DNA from: Bin87 sp965204395
GTDB lineage: Bacteria; Chloroflexota; Dehalococcoidia; Lucifugimonadales; UBA3495
Assembly: GCA_965204395.1 (NCBI GenBank)
Contig: OZ241987.1
Coordinates: forward strand, 4,402,001 to 4,466,000
Length of the DNA stretch: 64,000 bases
Direction: 5' to 3'
This document shows positions 1 to 9,063 of this stretch, piece by piece. The notes under the pieces were generated by a model. It was not told where the DNA came from. It saw only the letters and a program-made list of their open reading frames with translations, and made no database searches. The position numbers and the translations under genes were made by a program. Numbering within the stretch: position 1 is the stretch's first letter; every line of letters starts with the position of its first letter.

Positions 1-928
1 CGCGTCCGATTTCCTCGCACTCGTCGCGGGTGGGAGCGTGCACCATGGTGAAGTGGCTGTACTCCCAATCGGGGAAGGTGGGACGTTCGTAACAGTGGGT
101 GACCGCGGCGTTCTCGGCCATGATCATGCCGACTTCTTCGGAGCGTTCGGGCGGAACCTTCCAGACGATCATGGCGTTGGCGCGGAACCCGGAACGCCGG
201 TGGTAGAGGACCGCGCTGTAACGACGCATGAGCTTGCGTTCCTGGTACTCGGCCAACTGGGCGAAAAATTCCGGGGTGGACAGGCCCAACCGCTTGGCGA
301 TGGGGTCGAAGGGTCGGGACACCAGCGGGAGGTCTTCTTGGGCTTCTCGAATGACCTGCTTGTCCCACTCGGTGATTTCCTGAGCCTGGTTCCAGTCGGA
401 TGCGGGCGTGCGGGACTGCCCGATGCCGTCGGGGTTGTAGTTGTAGGCATCGCTGCGGCGCTTGACCATGTCGAAGTTGACGCCGATCTTAAAGAACCGG
501 ATGGTGGGCATGATCCGGTATTCGATGGCGCCGGTTTTTTCGGCCATCCACTTGACGGTGGTTTCGAGGTCGCCATCGGGCGGGACGGCGAGGGTGAACC
601 AGAGGTTGTAGTAGGAACCCTCGCGGGCGTAGTTGTGGCTGACGCCGGGATGGCGATTGATGAATATCGCGCCATCGTGGAGGTCGCCGTCGCCGTAGGC
701 GAAAGCGACCAGCGTGGTCTTGTAGCCCAAGCGCCGGGTATCGAATATGGCGCTGATCTGGCGCACGACGTTCTGGCGTTTCAGTTCGGCGAGACGGGCC
801 AGCAGGTCATCCTCGGTGATATCCAGTTCCTGGGCGATGGCCTGGTAGGGCTCCTCGACCACCGGGAAATTGCTCTGAATGATGTTGAGGAGTTTGCGGT
901 CGGTAATGTCCATTGATTCGGTAGTCAT
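1..928 (-). CDS. Siroheme decarboxylase, fused AhbA/AhbB (NirDL-type), partial at 3' end
   Basis: The reading frame starts at an ATG (926-928) and runs off the left edge, giving at least 309 residues. It has two Lrp/AsnC-like halves. The first, about residues 6-155, has a winged-helix start and the stretch HPGVSHNYAREGSYYNLWFTL-like typical of AhbB/NirD. The second, from about residue 165, has VTHCYERPTFPDWEYSHFTM, typical of AhbA/NirL. Known family members remove acetate side chains from siroheme to make didecarboxysiroheme for heme d1 or the alternative heme route. Fusion of both halves in one chain is a known but less common form. The Lrp-like fold means databases may label it a transcription regulator. 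The C-terminal end is missing. Confidence 0.85.
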   Translation of the reverse strand, partial: MTTESMDITDRKLLNIIQSNFPVVEEPYQAIAQELDITEDDLLARLAELKRQNVVRQISAIFDTRRLGYKTTLVAFAYGDGDLHDGAIFINRHPGVSHNYAREGSYYNLWFTLAVPPDGDLETTVKWMAEKTGAIEYRIMPTIRFFKIGVNFDMVKRRSDAYNYNPDGIGQSRTPASDWNQAQEITEWDKQVIREAQEDLPLVSRPFDPIAKRLGLSTPEFFAQLAEYQERKLMRRYSAVLYHRRSGFRANAMIVWKVPPERSEEVGMIMAENAAVTHCYERPTFPDWEYSHFTMVHAPTRDECEEIGR

Positions 929-954
929 CCGTTTTCACCTGGGGTGGTCGTGGG

Positions 955-1596
955 TCAAGCCGACTTGGCCGTTTTTTCCTTGATCAGCGTGAGACGAGAG
1001 CTATAAGCGTCCACCAATCCGAGCAGCACCTGGTCGGAGATTTCTACAACTTGCTGCAATTGATCCGGTTGGACGGATTCCACGACGGCTTGGCGGAAGA
1101 ATAAGAACGCCTGGACGCTGTCGGTGAGCGGCACGCCACGGGCGGCCATTTCCGAACCGTACTCGTGGCCGAGCATGTGGGTTTCGGACAGGGTCTCGCC
1201 GCGCCGCCGTCGACTGGAATTCAACCGGTTCTGCAGCAGGAGGGACAAGAGGCGGCGTCCGAACAGGCGCATGCGGTCGCGCCCCTCGGCCTGAAAGCTT
1301 TCCATCCAAGATTGTCGGGACAGATCAATCTGGCCCAACTTGCGCCTGATGCGACGCAGCACAAGGGCCTCTGAATCGTGGCCGTTGGCGTGGGCGGCAG
1401 CGGCGCCGTTAGAGCGCTCGCGCACGAGGGCTTCCACATCCTCGCGTAGAAATCGCCGGTGGCCGCCGGGAGTGCGGTAGACAGGCAAGCGACCCCGATC
1501 AGCCCATTGCCTCAGGGTCGCCTCGTTGATGCCAAGGGCCCGACTGACCGCCCCCAAGGGCATCCAGCGGGGTTCATTTGTGGTTTCGGTCGCCAC
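955..1596 (-). CDS. MerR/BldC-type DNA-binding regulator
   Basis: 213 residues. Residues 11-58 form a MerR-like helix-turn-helix with the common ATLRQWADRGRLPVYRTPGG recognition region followed by HRRF. The remainder is helical and resembles RsbR-type N-terminal or sensor-like helical domains, so it may bind a ligand or partner. The assigned start is GTG with no clear Shine-Dalgarno sequence. A TATACA -10-like hexamer (1614-1619, minus strand) lies only 18 bases upstream, so the mRNA may be nearly leaderless; the ATG at codon 12 is an alternative. It sits 26 bp upstream of the siroheme decarboxylase on the same strand and could be in its operon or control it (inference). Confidence 0.7.
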   Translation of the reverse strand: MATETTNEPRWMPLGAVSRALGINEATLRQWADRGRLPVYRTPGGHRRFLREDVEALVRERSNGAAAAHANGHDSEALVLRRIRRKLGQIDLSRQSWMESFQAEGRDRMRLFGRRLLSLLLQNRLNSSRRRRGETLSETHMLGHEYGSEMAARGVPLTDSVQAFLFFRQAVVESVQPDQLQQVVEISDQVLLGLVDAYSSRLTLIKEKTAKSA

Positions 1597-1763
1597 TAAA
1601 ACTTGTAAAAATCTGTATATTCTGGGAACCGCACGGGGATTCGCGGAAAAATCCTAACATAGCCTCCGTTCAAAATCAACGGTGATGGTTGGCAAAAGCT
1701 GACGAACGAATAGGACAGATACGGCGTCGGGAACCAAGGTCGTGACGCGACAGCGGAGGACGG

Positions 1764-2546
1764 CTAGGTGTGGAGGCGTTCGTAGGCGGAGAGGCGTTCG
1801 ATGCCTTGCTCTTCGTCGTATTCGGGCGCGGCAACCAGTTGGCCGGTCATGGTCTCGGGGGTCTGGAGAGCCATGTAGACCGCCACCTCGGCGATATCGT
1901 CGGGCAGCCTCATGCGCTTGTGGACCTCGTCGTCGTAGTCGTCGTTGGGTCGGGTGAGGTTCCAGCCGGGGTCGAGGATGTTGACGGCAATGCCGAAGTC
2001 CTTGACCTCGTCGGCGAGGGATTCGCTGAGCCGTTCCACCGCCGCTTTGGCAGCTCCGTAGGAGGCCTGCCCAGCACGTCCCCGGCGGGCCACGTTTTTC
2101 GAGGTCATGTTGACGATCACGCCGGAGCGGCGTTCGATCATGTGGGGCAGGACCGCCTTGCAGACCATGAAAGTGGTGGTCAAGTTGGACTCCAAGACCA
2201 ACCGCCACTCCTCTTCGGTGATGTCCAGAACGGTGAGCGAATGGGTCAGGTCGTTGGTAAACAGACGGTAACCGCCGACGTTGTTGACCAGGATGTCAAT
2301 CTGTCCCAATTTGCTAACGGTCTCGTGGGCTGCACGGTTAGCGCCCTCGCTGGTGGTGAGTTCAGCGTTGACTGTGTGGGCGCGCCGGCCGAGGGCGCGA
2401 ATTTCCGATGCCACGGCGTCGAGTTCGGCGGGCGTGCGAGCGACGATGGCGACGTCCGCTCCCTCGCGGGCGTAGGCCAGAGCCATGGAGCGGCCCAACC
2501 CGCGGGCGCCTCCGGTTACCAGGGCGACTTTGCCTTCAAGTTGCAT
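1764..2546 (-). CDS. SDR family oxidoreductase
   Basis: 260-residue classical short-chain dehydrogenase. The sequence shows the NAD(P)-binding TGGARGLG at residues 11-18, NNVG at 88-91, and the catalytic Ser149, Tyr163 and Lys167 (SYGAAK). The length is normal for the family. ADVAIVAR at the end of beta-2 fits an NADP-preferring enzyme, but that is only suggestive. The start ATG has AAGGTGA six bases upstream. The substrate cannot be told from sequence; FabG-like reductases and catabolic alcohol dehydrogenases share these motifs. Confidence 0.85.
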   Translation of the reverse strand: MQLEGKVALVTGGARGLGRSMALAYAREGADVAIVARTPAELDAVASEIRALGRRAHTVNAELTTSEGANRAAHETVSKLGQIDILVNNVGGYRLFTNDLTHSLTVLDITEEEWRLVLESNLTTTFMVCKAVLPHMIERRSGVIVNMTSKNVARRGRAGQASYGAAKAAVERLSESLADEVKDFGIAVNILDPGWNLTRPNDDYDDEVHKRMRLPDDIAEVAVYMALQTPETMTGQLVAAPEYDEEQGIERLSAYERLHT

Positions 2547-3086
2547 TTTGTGTCACCTTTGCAATGACGGAGAGCGGAACACCGAGCGTTGTGCCGGCCG
2601 CGCCGCAGAAAGGGCGCCATTTGGACGGGCCCGTCCCAGGGAGTCCTGCCCTACAAGTGGTGGATAGTCGGGATGAGCCGATTATATCAGTCACTCTCCG
2701 TCGCATGCGGCGGGCTTGGATTTTGCATTGATGCATCCGCCACAGGCGGACCCACGGCCCTCCAGAGGCGGATCTACGACAGTTCAGGTTGTGCGGATGT
2801 TGCGGTGGGAATCGATGGTCTGGTCGGCCCGATTCAGGAACTCGTCGGCTTTAGCCGGGTGGTGGGAGAGGGTTCCCATGTTGGATGGCGACTCCTCGGG
2901 GGTGGCAGGGGCGGGTTTCAAGCCCGTCCCTACGGTTCAGGATGGTGAGCATGGGTCTTTCCTTTTAGATGGTGGCGTTGGTTTTTGATGGTGGCGTCAG
3001 GTTGTGGTTCGGGTTGCGTGTTCCGCCTGAGGCGGATGAACTCAGCACGGCCAACACTGTTTCTGCTTGCGCAGAAAGATATCGTC
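2547..3086. other. Intergenic region with short palindromic repeats
   Basis: No convincing gene. It holds GC-rich inverted repeats of the type CCGCC-AGAGG-CGGAT near 2740-2775 and a palindromic repeat at 2907-2933. A 31-codon frame on the minus strand (2784-2879) begins with ATG about 12 bases after GAGGAG. It has no recognisable homology and is not called as a gene. Confidence 0.5.
2907..2933. repeat. Dispersed palindromic repeat, copy 1
   Basis: Inverted arms GGGGCGGG and CCCGTCCC around a TTTCAAG centre, followed by TAC. Related copies lie at 11564, 13230, 15407, 15451, 18363, 24169 and 33685. Confidence 0.7.
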
Positions 3087-3446
3087 CTAAACCGAAGTCA
3101 TGGTGAAATCTACATTTGCGCGGCGGAGAGGGTTGGCGTGGGTGGTGACAATTAATTCGTCTGCTTTTGCTTGCAGCACAGTTCGGCACCGGCGTTTGAC
3201 TGCTTCGCGTCGCTGGGTCAGATCGGTAAAAAAGCCGCCCACCGTTTCGCGCACTGCGTCGCGGGTTCCCTGGCACAAGTTGGTGGTGGCTTCCTGGCAC
3301 ACCCATCCCCAAATCGCCTCATCAGCGTTGAAGTCCGGACTGTCGCTGGGCAAGTTCACCAGGCGCAAGTTCAGGCTGGGCATGGTCAGATAATCCCTAA
3401 TGGCACCGCCCCTTTGGGCTGGCGAATTGTCCCAAATCACGATAAG
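3087..3446 (-). pseudogene. IS630-family transposase, 3' remnant (copy 1)
   Basis: About 117 codons matching the C-terminal part of IS630/Tc1-type DDE transposases. It has the second catalytic Asp in IWDNSPAQRG and the Glu region DSPDFNADEAIWGW. The N-terminal helix-turn-helix and first catalytic Asp are absent, so it cannot be active. Its upstream end abuts and slightly overlaps the broken hydantoinase gene, near 3437-3450. A second, inverted copy of the same 3' portion lies at 7079-7545. The two protein ends are clearly homologous (ANVDFTMTSV against ANVVFTLVSV) but diverged. Confidence 0.8.
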
Positions 3447-3763
3447 CGGTCCTCTTTCAATCCCTCGCGCATTTCCAGCAGGTCGCGGAAACCGTCGGTG
3501 GTGACCAGGCCCACCGTGGCGCCCTTGCGTTCCACCAGCGTGTTGGTGGCCACAGTGGACCCGTGGATCACCAGGTCCGTCTCGCCCAGGAAGCGGTCTA
3601 GGGGCAAGCCGTGTGCGTCGGCAGCGTCCCGCAATCCGTTCATGACGCTGATGGATGGGTCGTCAGGAGTGGATGCAGTTTTGAAGTAGCGGGGCTGTCC
3701 CTCGTCGGCGGCCACGACGAACTCGGTGAAGGTCCCTCCGACGTCTATCGCGACTTTGTACAA
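3437..3763 (-). pseudogene. Hydantoinase/oxoprolinase subunit A, truncated 5' fragment
   Basis: About 108 codons of the N-terminal ATPase lobe of a HyuA-type protein, whose full length is about 650-700 residues. YKVAIDVGGTFTEFVV is the phosphate-1 motif and VIHGSTVATNTLVERKGA is also typical. A TTG start is preceded by GGAGG at the right spacing. The frame ends where the IS630 remnant begins, so the rest was lost by insertion or deletion. Intact family members open hydantoin or 5-oxoproline rings with ATP; this fragment should not. It is transcribed divergently from the aminotransferase gene. Confidence 0.85.
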
Positions 3764-3891
3764 CGGGGGCCTCCTGGTCCGTTTGGTGGCAACGTGTCCT
3801 ATCGTCAGCATCATACGCCATGACGGTGACGTTCAATATTAGATGGTCTATCCGTTTGCTATACTCTCGCGAACGGAGAAGGAGGCGGATC

Positions 3892-4797
3892 ATGGCGGAT
3901 TACACTGCATATTTCAACGGCGAGTGGGTACCCTTCAGCGAGGTCAAGATCGATCCAATGGACCGGGGCTTCCTGGTGGGAGACGTAATCTTCGACGTGG
4001 CCCGTACTTTCAACGGCAAGAGCTTTCGCATGGAGCAGCACATCGACCGGCTCTACCGTTCGCTGAAGTACGTCCGCATCGATCCCGGGCTCTCTCCCCG
4101 GGAAATGTACGACATCAGCGAGGAAGCGATCGCCCGCAACGAGCGCCTGCGAGAAGGGGCGGGGGACTTCACCATAACCCAGTTCATCACCCGTGGTCCG
4201 GGAAGTTGGTCCCGCGACGCCGGGCCTCCCACGGTATGCGTTAAGATCTCGGCGGCCGCGTTCGGACGCTACGCAAAGCTGTACAACGACGGGGCACACG
4301 GGGTAATCACCCGTACCCGGAGCTACCCGGTCGATTCCCTCGACCCCAAGGTCAAGCATTACAGCCGCATGAACTTCAACCTGGCCGACCTGGAGGCAGC
4401 TGACGTGGACCCGGAGGGCTGGCCCATCCTCACGGACTCCGAAGGCAACCTGACCGAAGGAACGGGCTATAACGTTTTCCTGGTGACTGACGGTGTGATC
4501 CGCACACCGGGAGACCGAAACATCCTCCAGGGCATCTCCCGGGGGATGGTGTTCGACCTGGCGGAGCAGCTTGAGATTCCGCTGGTGGAAGAAGACCTCC
4601 AACCCTATGACATGTACACCGCCGACGAAGCGTTCTTCTCCAGCACCACCCCTTGCGTGCTGCCGGTAACCGTCGTGGATAAGCGGGAGATCGGAGACGG
4701 GCGGCCCGGGCCGATAGTTCAGCAACTCCTGTCCGCATGGAGCGAGACCGTCGGATTGGACATCGTTGACCAGATGGCCCGGTTCGACCAGGCCTAG
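3892..4797 (+). CDS. Class IV aminotransferase, branched-chain aminotransferase-like
   Basis: 301 residues from an ATG with a strong ribosome site (GGAGAAGGAGG) upstream. Fold-type IV PLP features are visible: DRGFLVGD near residue 24, the likely Schiff-base lysine at 155 in VKHYSRMN, GNLTEGTGYNVF (the conserved Glu loop) and SSTTPCVLPV near the C-terminus. Family members transfer amino groups of branched-chain amino acids, D-amino acids or aminodeoxychorismate. IlvE-like is the best guess but substrate is not decided. A TATACT -10-like hexamer lies at 3860-3865 with no good -35. Confidence 0.85.
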   Translation: MADYTAYFNGEWVPFSEVKIDPMDRGFLVGDVIFDVARTFNGKSFRMEQHIDRLYRSLKYVRIDPGLSPREMYDISEEAIARNERLREGAGDFTITQFITRGPGSWSRDAGPPTVCVKISAAAFGRYAKLYNDGAHGVITRTRSYPVDSLDPKVKHYSRMNFNLADLEAADVDPEGWPILTDSEGNLTEGTGYNVFLVTDGVIRTPGDRNILQGISRGMVFDLAEQLEIPLVEEDLQPYDMYTADEAFFSSTTPCVLPVTVVDKREIGDGRPGPIVQQLLSAWSETVGLDIVDQMARFDQA

Positions 4798-4802
4798 GGG
4801 CC

Positions 4803-4925
4803 TTACGGCAGGTACTTGTCCTCCAGTTCGCGGATGCCGTCGCCGCCGAGGATTACGGACAGGGGCAAGGCGGGGTTGAACTCACGCGTACCCAGTTTGT
4901 CGTCGCGAGGCACGTAGCGACGTGT
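4803..4925 (-). pseudogene. C-terminal remnant of an unidentified gene
   Basis: The minus strand reads RRYVPRDDKLGTREFNPALP followed by a hydrophobic strand and ELEDKYLP, then a TAA stop. It looks like a protein C-terminus with normal composition, but no start or upstream body is present. Upstream sequence is repeat-like. It lies between the aminotransferase and the GMC oxidoreductase inside the IS630-flanked segment. The family was not recognised. Confidence 0.3.
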
Positions 4926-5022
4926 AGATCCCGTGCCAGTGGCTAAATCGGCTAAACCATCGAGATTGCCACGCTGGGCTCACCATGACAGTTTGGGCGA
5001 AACCGGGTACGCATGAGGGTAG

Positions 5023-6597
5023 TTAGGCCGACGCAATCAAGTCGGCGGCACGTTCGCCTATCATGACGACCGTTGCATGGCTGCCACCTGACCTTGTAAC
5101 CCGCGGCATCACCGACGCATCCACCACCGACAGCCCAGTTACTCCCTTGACGTTGCAGTATTGATCCACAACCGCCATTGGGTCTGAATCCGGGCCCATC
5201 TTGCACGTGCCGGAAACATGCCGGGCTGTTCCCACGGTCTGGCGAATATAGACGTCCAAGGCGTCGTCGTCGGCCAGAATGTCATCCGTGGGGTGGAGCC
5301 GGTAATCGGCCACGTCTTTATACGCATCGGATTCAAGGAAACCGATGGCCATTCGGATGCCTTCCCGCACCCGACGGATGTCGTTCGGATGCGTAAGATA
5401 GCGGTAGTTGAACTCCGGCTGCACTGTGGGGTCGGCAGACGCAAGCCTGACATACCCTGCGCCGTCGGGTAGTCCGAGCGTGCACGAGATTCGCGCCACC
5501 CGGTCCGCAGGAACATCATCGTTGAGGAACTTGGTCCGTAGACCGGGGACGCGTTCCGGCCGTTCGTCAACCATCGGGGTGGTCCTCAGCAACATATCAT
5601 TGACTTCGCTGGACCCGTGGGAGGTGTAGTGCAAACAGAAGCGTGCCGCGTCGGCATCAGACGTCAGGGTCATTCCGTCTTTGACTTTGAAGGTAATCTG
5701 GGCGCTCAGGTGGTTAAACAGGTTCTGCCCCACTCCGGGAAGCTCGTGAACGGGCGGTATCCCAAATTGTTGAAGTTGGTCTTTGGGGCCAATTCCCGAT
5801 AGCATGAGCAGGTGGGGCGACTTGAGAGCGCCGGCGCTCAACACAACCCGGTCTGCTTCAACGTTGAAAATCTCGCCCCCGCTTTCCACCTCCACACCGA
5901 CGGCTTTCAGATCCTCGATCAGTACCTTCCTGACGAAAACCCCTCCTCGCACCGTAAGGTTGAGACGGTGGCGCATGGGATTCAGGTGAGTGATGGCAGC
6001 GCTCATCCTCCAGCCGTCCAGGTTGTTTGAGGGCCACACGCCAATGCCCGCGGGGTTCGGGCCATTGGTATCCTCGACTGTCCCATAACCTGCTTCCAAA
6101 CAAGCTGCGTGGAAGGCCTTTTGGATGTCTGCCCAGGGCCCGGATTGACGACGCCTCACCGGCATCGGTCCGTCGGAGCCATGAAAATCATCGCGAATGT
6201 CGAGATCGTGTTCAGACTTTCTGAAGAAAGGCAGTACCTTGTCGTAAGACCATTCATCGTTGCCCATAGCAGCCCAGGAGTCGAAATCCTCGGGTAACCC
6301 CCTCTGCATTGCCTGACCGTTTATGGAAGACCCTCCTCCGATCACCTTGCCCTGCGCTACGTGGATCTCGCCTTGCTCTTCGGTGATCGTTCCCCGCAGG
6401 GCCCAGTTATGCTCCGAGTCCGGGGATTCCGCATAGCTTGTGTTTCCGAACTTGATTTCGTCCGGAAGATAATCAGGATCAGGGTAATCCGGCCCGGCTT
6501 CCAGCAACAGAACGGAGGTATTCGGGTTTTCAGCCAATCTGGAGGCCAACACCGATCCGGCCGCTCCCCCACCGACGATAACAACGTCATATTTCAT
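5023..6597 (-). CDS. GMC family FAD-dependent oxidoreductase (choline dehydrogenase-like)
   Basis: 524 residues. The FAD-binding GGGAAG is at 9-14 with the acidic end of beta-2 at LLLEAGP. GKVIGGGSSINGQ is GMC signature 1 and SAGALKSPHLLMLSGIGP is signature 2. The active-site pair is His460 (TARHVSGTCKMG) and His507 (SGGSHATVVMIGERAADLI), where many relatives have Asn for one of them. The length is usual for choline and alcohol dehydrogenases of the family. AGGGGGA precedes the ATG. Substrate unknown; probably oxidation of an alcohol or sugar-like compound. It lies in the IS630-flanked segment. Confidence 0.9.
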   Translation of the reverse strand: MKYDVVIVGGGAAGSVLASRLAENPNTSVLLLEAGPDYPDPDYLPDEIKFGNTSYAESPDSEHNWALRGTITEEQGEIHVAQGKVIGGGSSINGQAMQRGLPEDFDSWAAMGNDEWSYDKVLPFFRKSEHDLDIRDDFHGSDGPMPVRRRQSGPWADIQKAFHAACLEAGYGTVEDTNGPNPAGIGVWPSNNLDGWRMSAAITHLNPMRHRLNLTVRGGVFVRKVLIEDLKAVGVEVESGGEIFNVEADRVVLSAGALKSPHLLMLSGIGPKDQLQQFGIPPVHELPGVGQNLFNHLSAQITFKVKDGMTLTSDADAARFCLHYTSHGSSEVNDMLLRTTPMVDERPERVPGLRTKFLNDDVPADRVARISCTLGLPDGAGYVRLASADPTVQPEFNYRYLTHPNDIRRVREGIRMAIGFLESDAYKDVADYRLHPTDDILADDDALDVYIRQTVGTARHVSGTCKMGPDSDPMAVVDQYCNVKGVTGLSVVDASVMPRVTRSGGSHATVVMIGERAADLIASA

Positions 6598-7078
6598 GGG
6601 TCCCCCTTGAATGTTTTGTCTTCTGACACAGGATTTCCCAGTCTTACCTGATTCCGCTGAGGATAGGACGTTCCGGGATTTCTCCGATTATAAACCGGCA
6701 TTCTCCATATCGGCCGACCAGCAGGTTTCGAACAGGGCAGTTGGAGCCTATTGCCGGTCTTCGTTGCTTGTCAATCCGCTTTCGCTCCCGTGCCAAGGGC
6801 GTCGGCACAAGGTACATCGCTTCAGGCAATTATCGGAAAACCGGCGCGAAATCGCTCGAACGCCAGAAGAGAGCGACATCCACCAGCTTCCGGCGCCGGC
6901 AGACAGCGCCTCGGAAACTGGCGCCACTTCGACCCACAGACCGGCCAGAAACACCATCAATCGACCCGCTGAGGGTACTTTGGACGAACCAGCTCTGGTG
7001 GGCTCCACCAGCCCGCGCCGAGGTGAGAAGATCAGCACTAATCGGAGTTGTGCCTGGAGACTGGGGAGGCGGGGGTGA
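6598..7078. other. Non-coding or degenerate region upstream of IS630 remnant
   Basis: About 480 bases between the GMC gene and the second transposase remnant. No frame on either strand has recognisable homology. Short stretches on the plus strand near 6960-7060 might be decayed upstream transposase sequence, but frame breaks prevent a firm call. Confidence 0.4.
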
Positions 7079-7545
7079 TGGAACTGGAGGGCAACAGCAG
7101 CTCTGTTACCTCGGCTGCTTTCCTGGGTTCCGCTACTGGCGGACGGGAGCGGCACACTCAACCGCTTGATCGTGATCTGGGACAATTCGCCAGCCCATCG
7201 CGGAGACGCGATGCGCGCCTACCTGACCAAGCCCGGCCTGAACCTCTGCCTAGTGAACCTGCTCAGCTACAGTCCGGCCTTCAACCCCGGCGAGGCCATC
7301 TGGGGCTGGGCGCGTCAGGAAATGACGGCTAACCTGTGCCTGGGAACCCGTGCCGCAGTACGGGACAAAGTCGGCAACTTCTTCACCGATCTGTCCCACC
7401 GACGGGAAGAAGTCAAACGCTGTTGCCGAACCGCGCTACAAGCAAAAGCCGACGAATCAATCGGCGGCACCCGAGCCAACTCTCTCTGCACTGCGCCAAC
7501 TCTCTCTGCACTGCAAACGTAGTTTTCACCTTGGTTTCGGTTTAG
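7079..7545 (+). pseudogene. IS630-family transposase, 3' remnant (copy 2)
   Basis: An open stretch reads through LNRLIVIWDNSPAHRGDAMR, SPAFNPGEAIWGW and the helical C-terminus. It carries the second Asp and the Glu of a DDE transposase but lacks the N-terminal domain. A perfect 20-base tandem duplication at 7475-7514 shifts the frame, and the ancestral ending ANVVFTLVSV-stop resumes in another frame at 7545. It is homologous to the inverted copy at 3087-3446. Confidence 0.8.
7475..7514. repeat. 20-base tandem duplication in the IS630 remnant
   Basis: Two exact copies of a 20-base unit (7475-7494 and 7495-7514) that begins GCCAACTCTCT. The duplication breaks the transposase frame near its C-terminus. 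Confidence 0.9.
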
Positions 7546-8334
7546 GCTTCCGTGTCCTCGCGGGCAGCCGGCCAATGATACCGGGGCAGTGCGAGCACGG
7601 GGCGGTGGTAACACCCGCTGGGTTCCGGGAGCTTGATCGCGGAAAAAGACGGTCCGCCAGAGGCGGATCTCCGACCCGCCGGGGGCGGGTCTACGACTCT
7701 AGGCTCCTTGGGAACTTTATTCTGCTTTTGGGTAACCGACAGGCCGTTATGCGATCCGAACCCTTTTGACACCTCGCCATGTTGCGTAGTTTGGTGGCTG
7801 CCGCTGCAAGCGATGCGGCCGACCCCGCCCAGTTCTCGAGTGCCGAGCAGGAAACTGACATGGTTAGGATAGAACGTGGGTGCGGAGTGGAGCAACGGGC
7901 CGGTGTCAGTGCTGTTTAATTTTCATGGATAAACGGGATGAAGGGGATTTTGATTTGATAGTCAGGGTCGGGATTTGGGGGTTATAGGATTTGCAGAGTG
8001 GATATTGCGCAATCACCGGCGTTGGGGCGTTTTTTGCCGGGACGGATCCTCCGAGGGCGGACCTGCGGGACGATGGGCAGGATGAGTTTGATGCGCTGGG
8101 CTCAACGGAGCTTCGATCAACCAAAGGCGGACCTGCGGCAGTGCAGGGTAAGCCGTTGGACTGCGCTGGTGATGAAAAATCCTGACTATCAATGTGGGTT
8201 GGTTGACCGGGGAACGTTGGGGTTTTAGACTTTGTGGCCGTGAGATATTTCGTTGACATTTCGATGTTTGAAATCGTGCGCAAGGGCGGAGTTTCCGCTC
8301 TTTTTTTGTGCGCGATCGATAGTCACTGTGGTGG
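7546..8334. other. Intergenic region with repeat debris
   Basis: About 790 bases with no supported gene. It holds inverted short repeats of the CCGCC-AGAGG-CGGAT type near 7652-7692 and 8045-8075. Near 7919-7950 there is a repeat-like stretch CATGGATAAACGGGATG, with a similar motif after the aquaporin gene near 9019-9050. Frames here show no conserved motif. Confidence 0.5.
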
Positions 8335-8340
8335 TTGGCG

Positions 8341-9006
8341 ATGCGGCCATTGAAGCAACGACTGGCAGCGGAGGGGGTGGGGACGGCGTTCCTCTTGATG
8401 GCGGTGATCGGGAGCGGGATCGCAGCGCAGCGACTGAGTCCCAACGACGTTGGATTGCAACTTTTCGAGAACGCAGTGGCGACTGCTTTCGCGTTGATGG
8501 CGCTAATCTGGGCGTTCGGTCCGATTTCGGGGGCGCACTTCAACCCGGCGGTGACGCTGGCAGACGTGCTGCTGCAGGGCAGGCCGTGGAAGGAAGGGAT
8601 CGCCTACGTCGGGGCGCAGGTGGTAGGAGGAATCTTCGGGACGATCCTGGGGAACCTGATGTTTGCGCTGGAGCCGGTGGTGTGGTCCACCAAGGTGCGA
8701 GGCGGATCGGGTCAGTGGCTGGGCGAGGTGATCGCGACGCTGGGCCTGCTGATGGTGATTTTCCTGATTCCGCGGAGGAATGGAGTGGTGATCGCGGTGG
8801 CGGTGGGAGCGTACATCGGGGCGGCGTACTTTTTCACTTCGTCGACGAGCTTCGCGAACCCGGCGGTGACGGTGTCGCGGATGTTCTCGGACACGTTCGC
8901 CGGGATATACCCGGGGTCTGCGCCGCTGTTCATAGGTATGCAGTTGGTGGGGGCGGCGCTGGCGATAGGGCTGGTTTGGTTCCTGGTAGGTCGGCGGCGG
9001 GATTAA
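8341..9006 (+). CDS. MIP family channel (aquaporin)
   Basis: About 221 residues with six hydrophobic segments and two NPA boxes: HFNPAVT, with NPA near residue 68, and FANPAVTVSR, with NPA near residue 173. Phe-Ala before the second box and Arg after it match aquaporin constriction residues. It is an inner-membrane channel for water or small neutral solutes such as glycerol or metalloid hydroxides. The ATG at 8341 is chosen; a TTG two codons earlier is also possible. No arsenic genes are adjacent, so a link to arsenite export is not supported. Confidence 0.9.
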   Translation: MRPLKQRLAAEGVGTAFLLMAVIGSGIAAQRLSPNDVGLQLFENAVATAFALMALIWAFGPISGAHFNPAVTLADVLLQGRPWKEGIAYVGAQVVGGIFGTILGNLMFALEPVVWSTKVRGGSGQWLGEVIATLGLLMVIFLIPRRNGVVIAVAVGAYIGAAYFFTSSTSFANPAVTVSRMFSDTFAGIYPGSAPLFIGMQLVGAALAIGLVWFLVGRRRD

Positions 9007-9063
9007 AATGCCGGAAATTTCATGGATGCCCAGGATTTACAGGATGATTTGATGATGGTGTGG

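Noticed and set aside
38..916. Long open frame on the plus strand (292 codons)
   Set aside because: It is the antisense of the siroheme decarboxylase, which has clear family motifs on the minus strand.
2784..2879. 31-codon frame on the minus strand with ATG and a weak ribosome site
   Set aside because: No homology or conservation evidence, and it lies in repeat-rich intergenic DNA.
3437..7545. Composite transposon bounded by IS630 copies
   Set aside because: Both copies lack the N-terminal half and are diverged from each other, so they cannot move the segment.
8341..9006. Aquaporin as part of an arsenic resistance operon
   Set aside because: No ArsR, ArsC or ArsM-like gene is adjacent.
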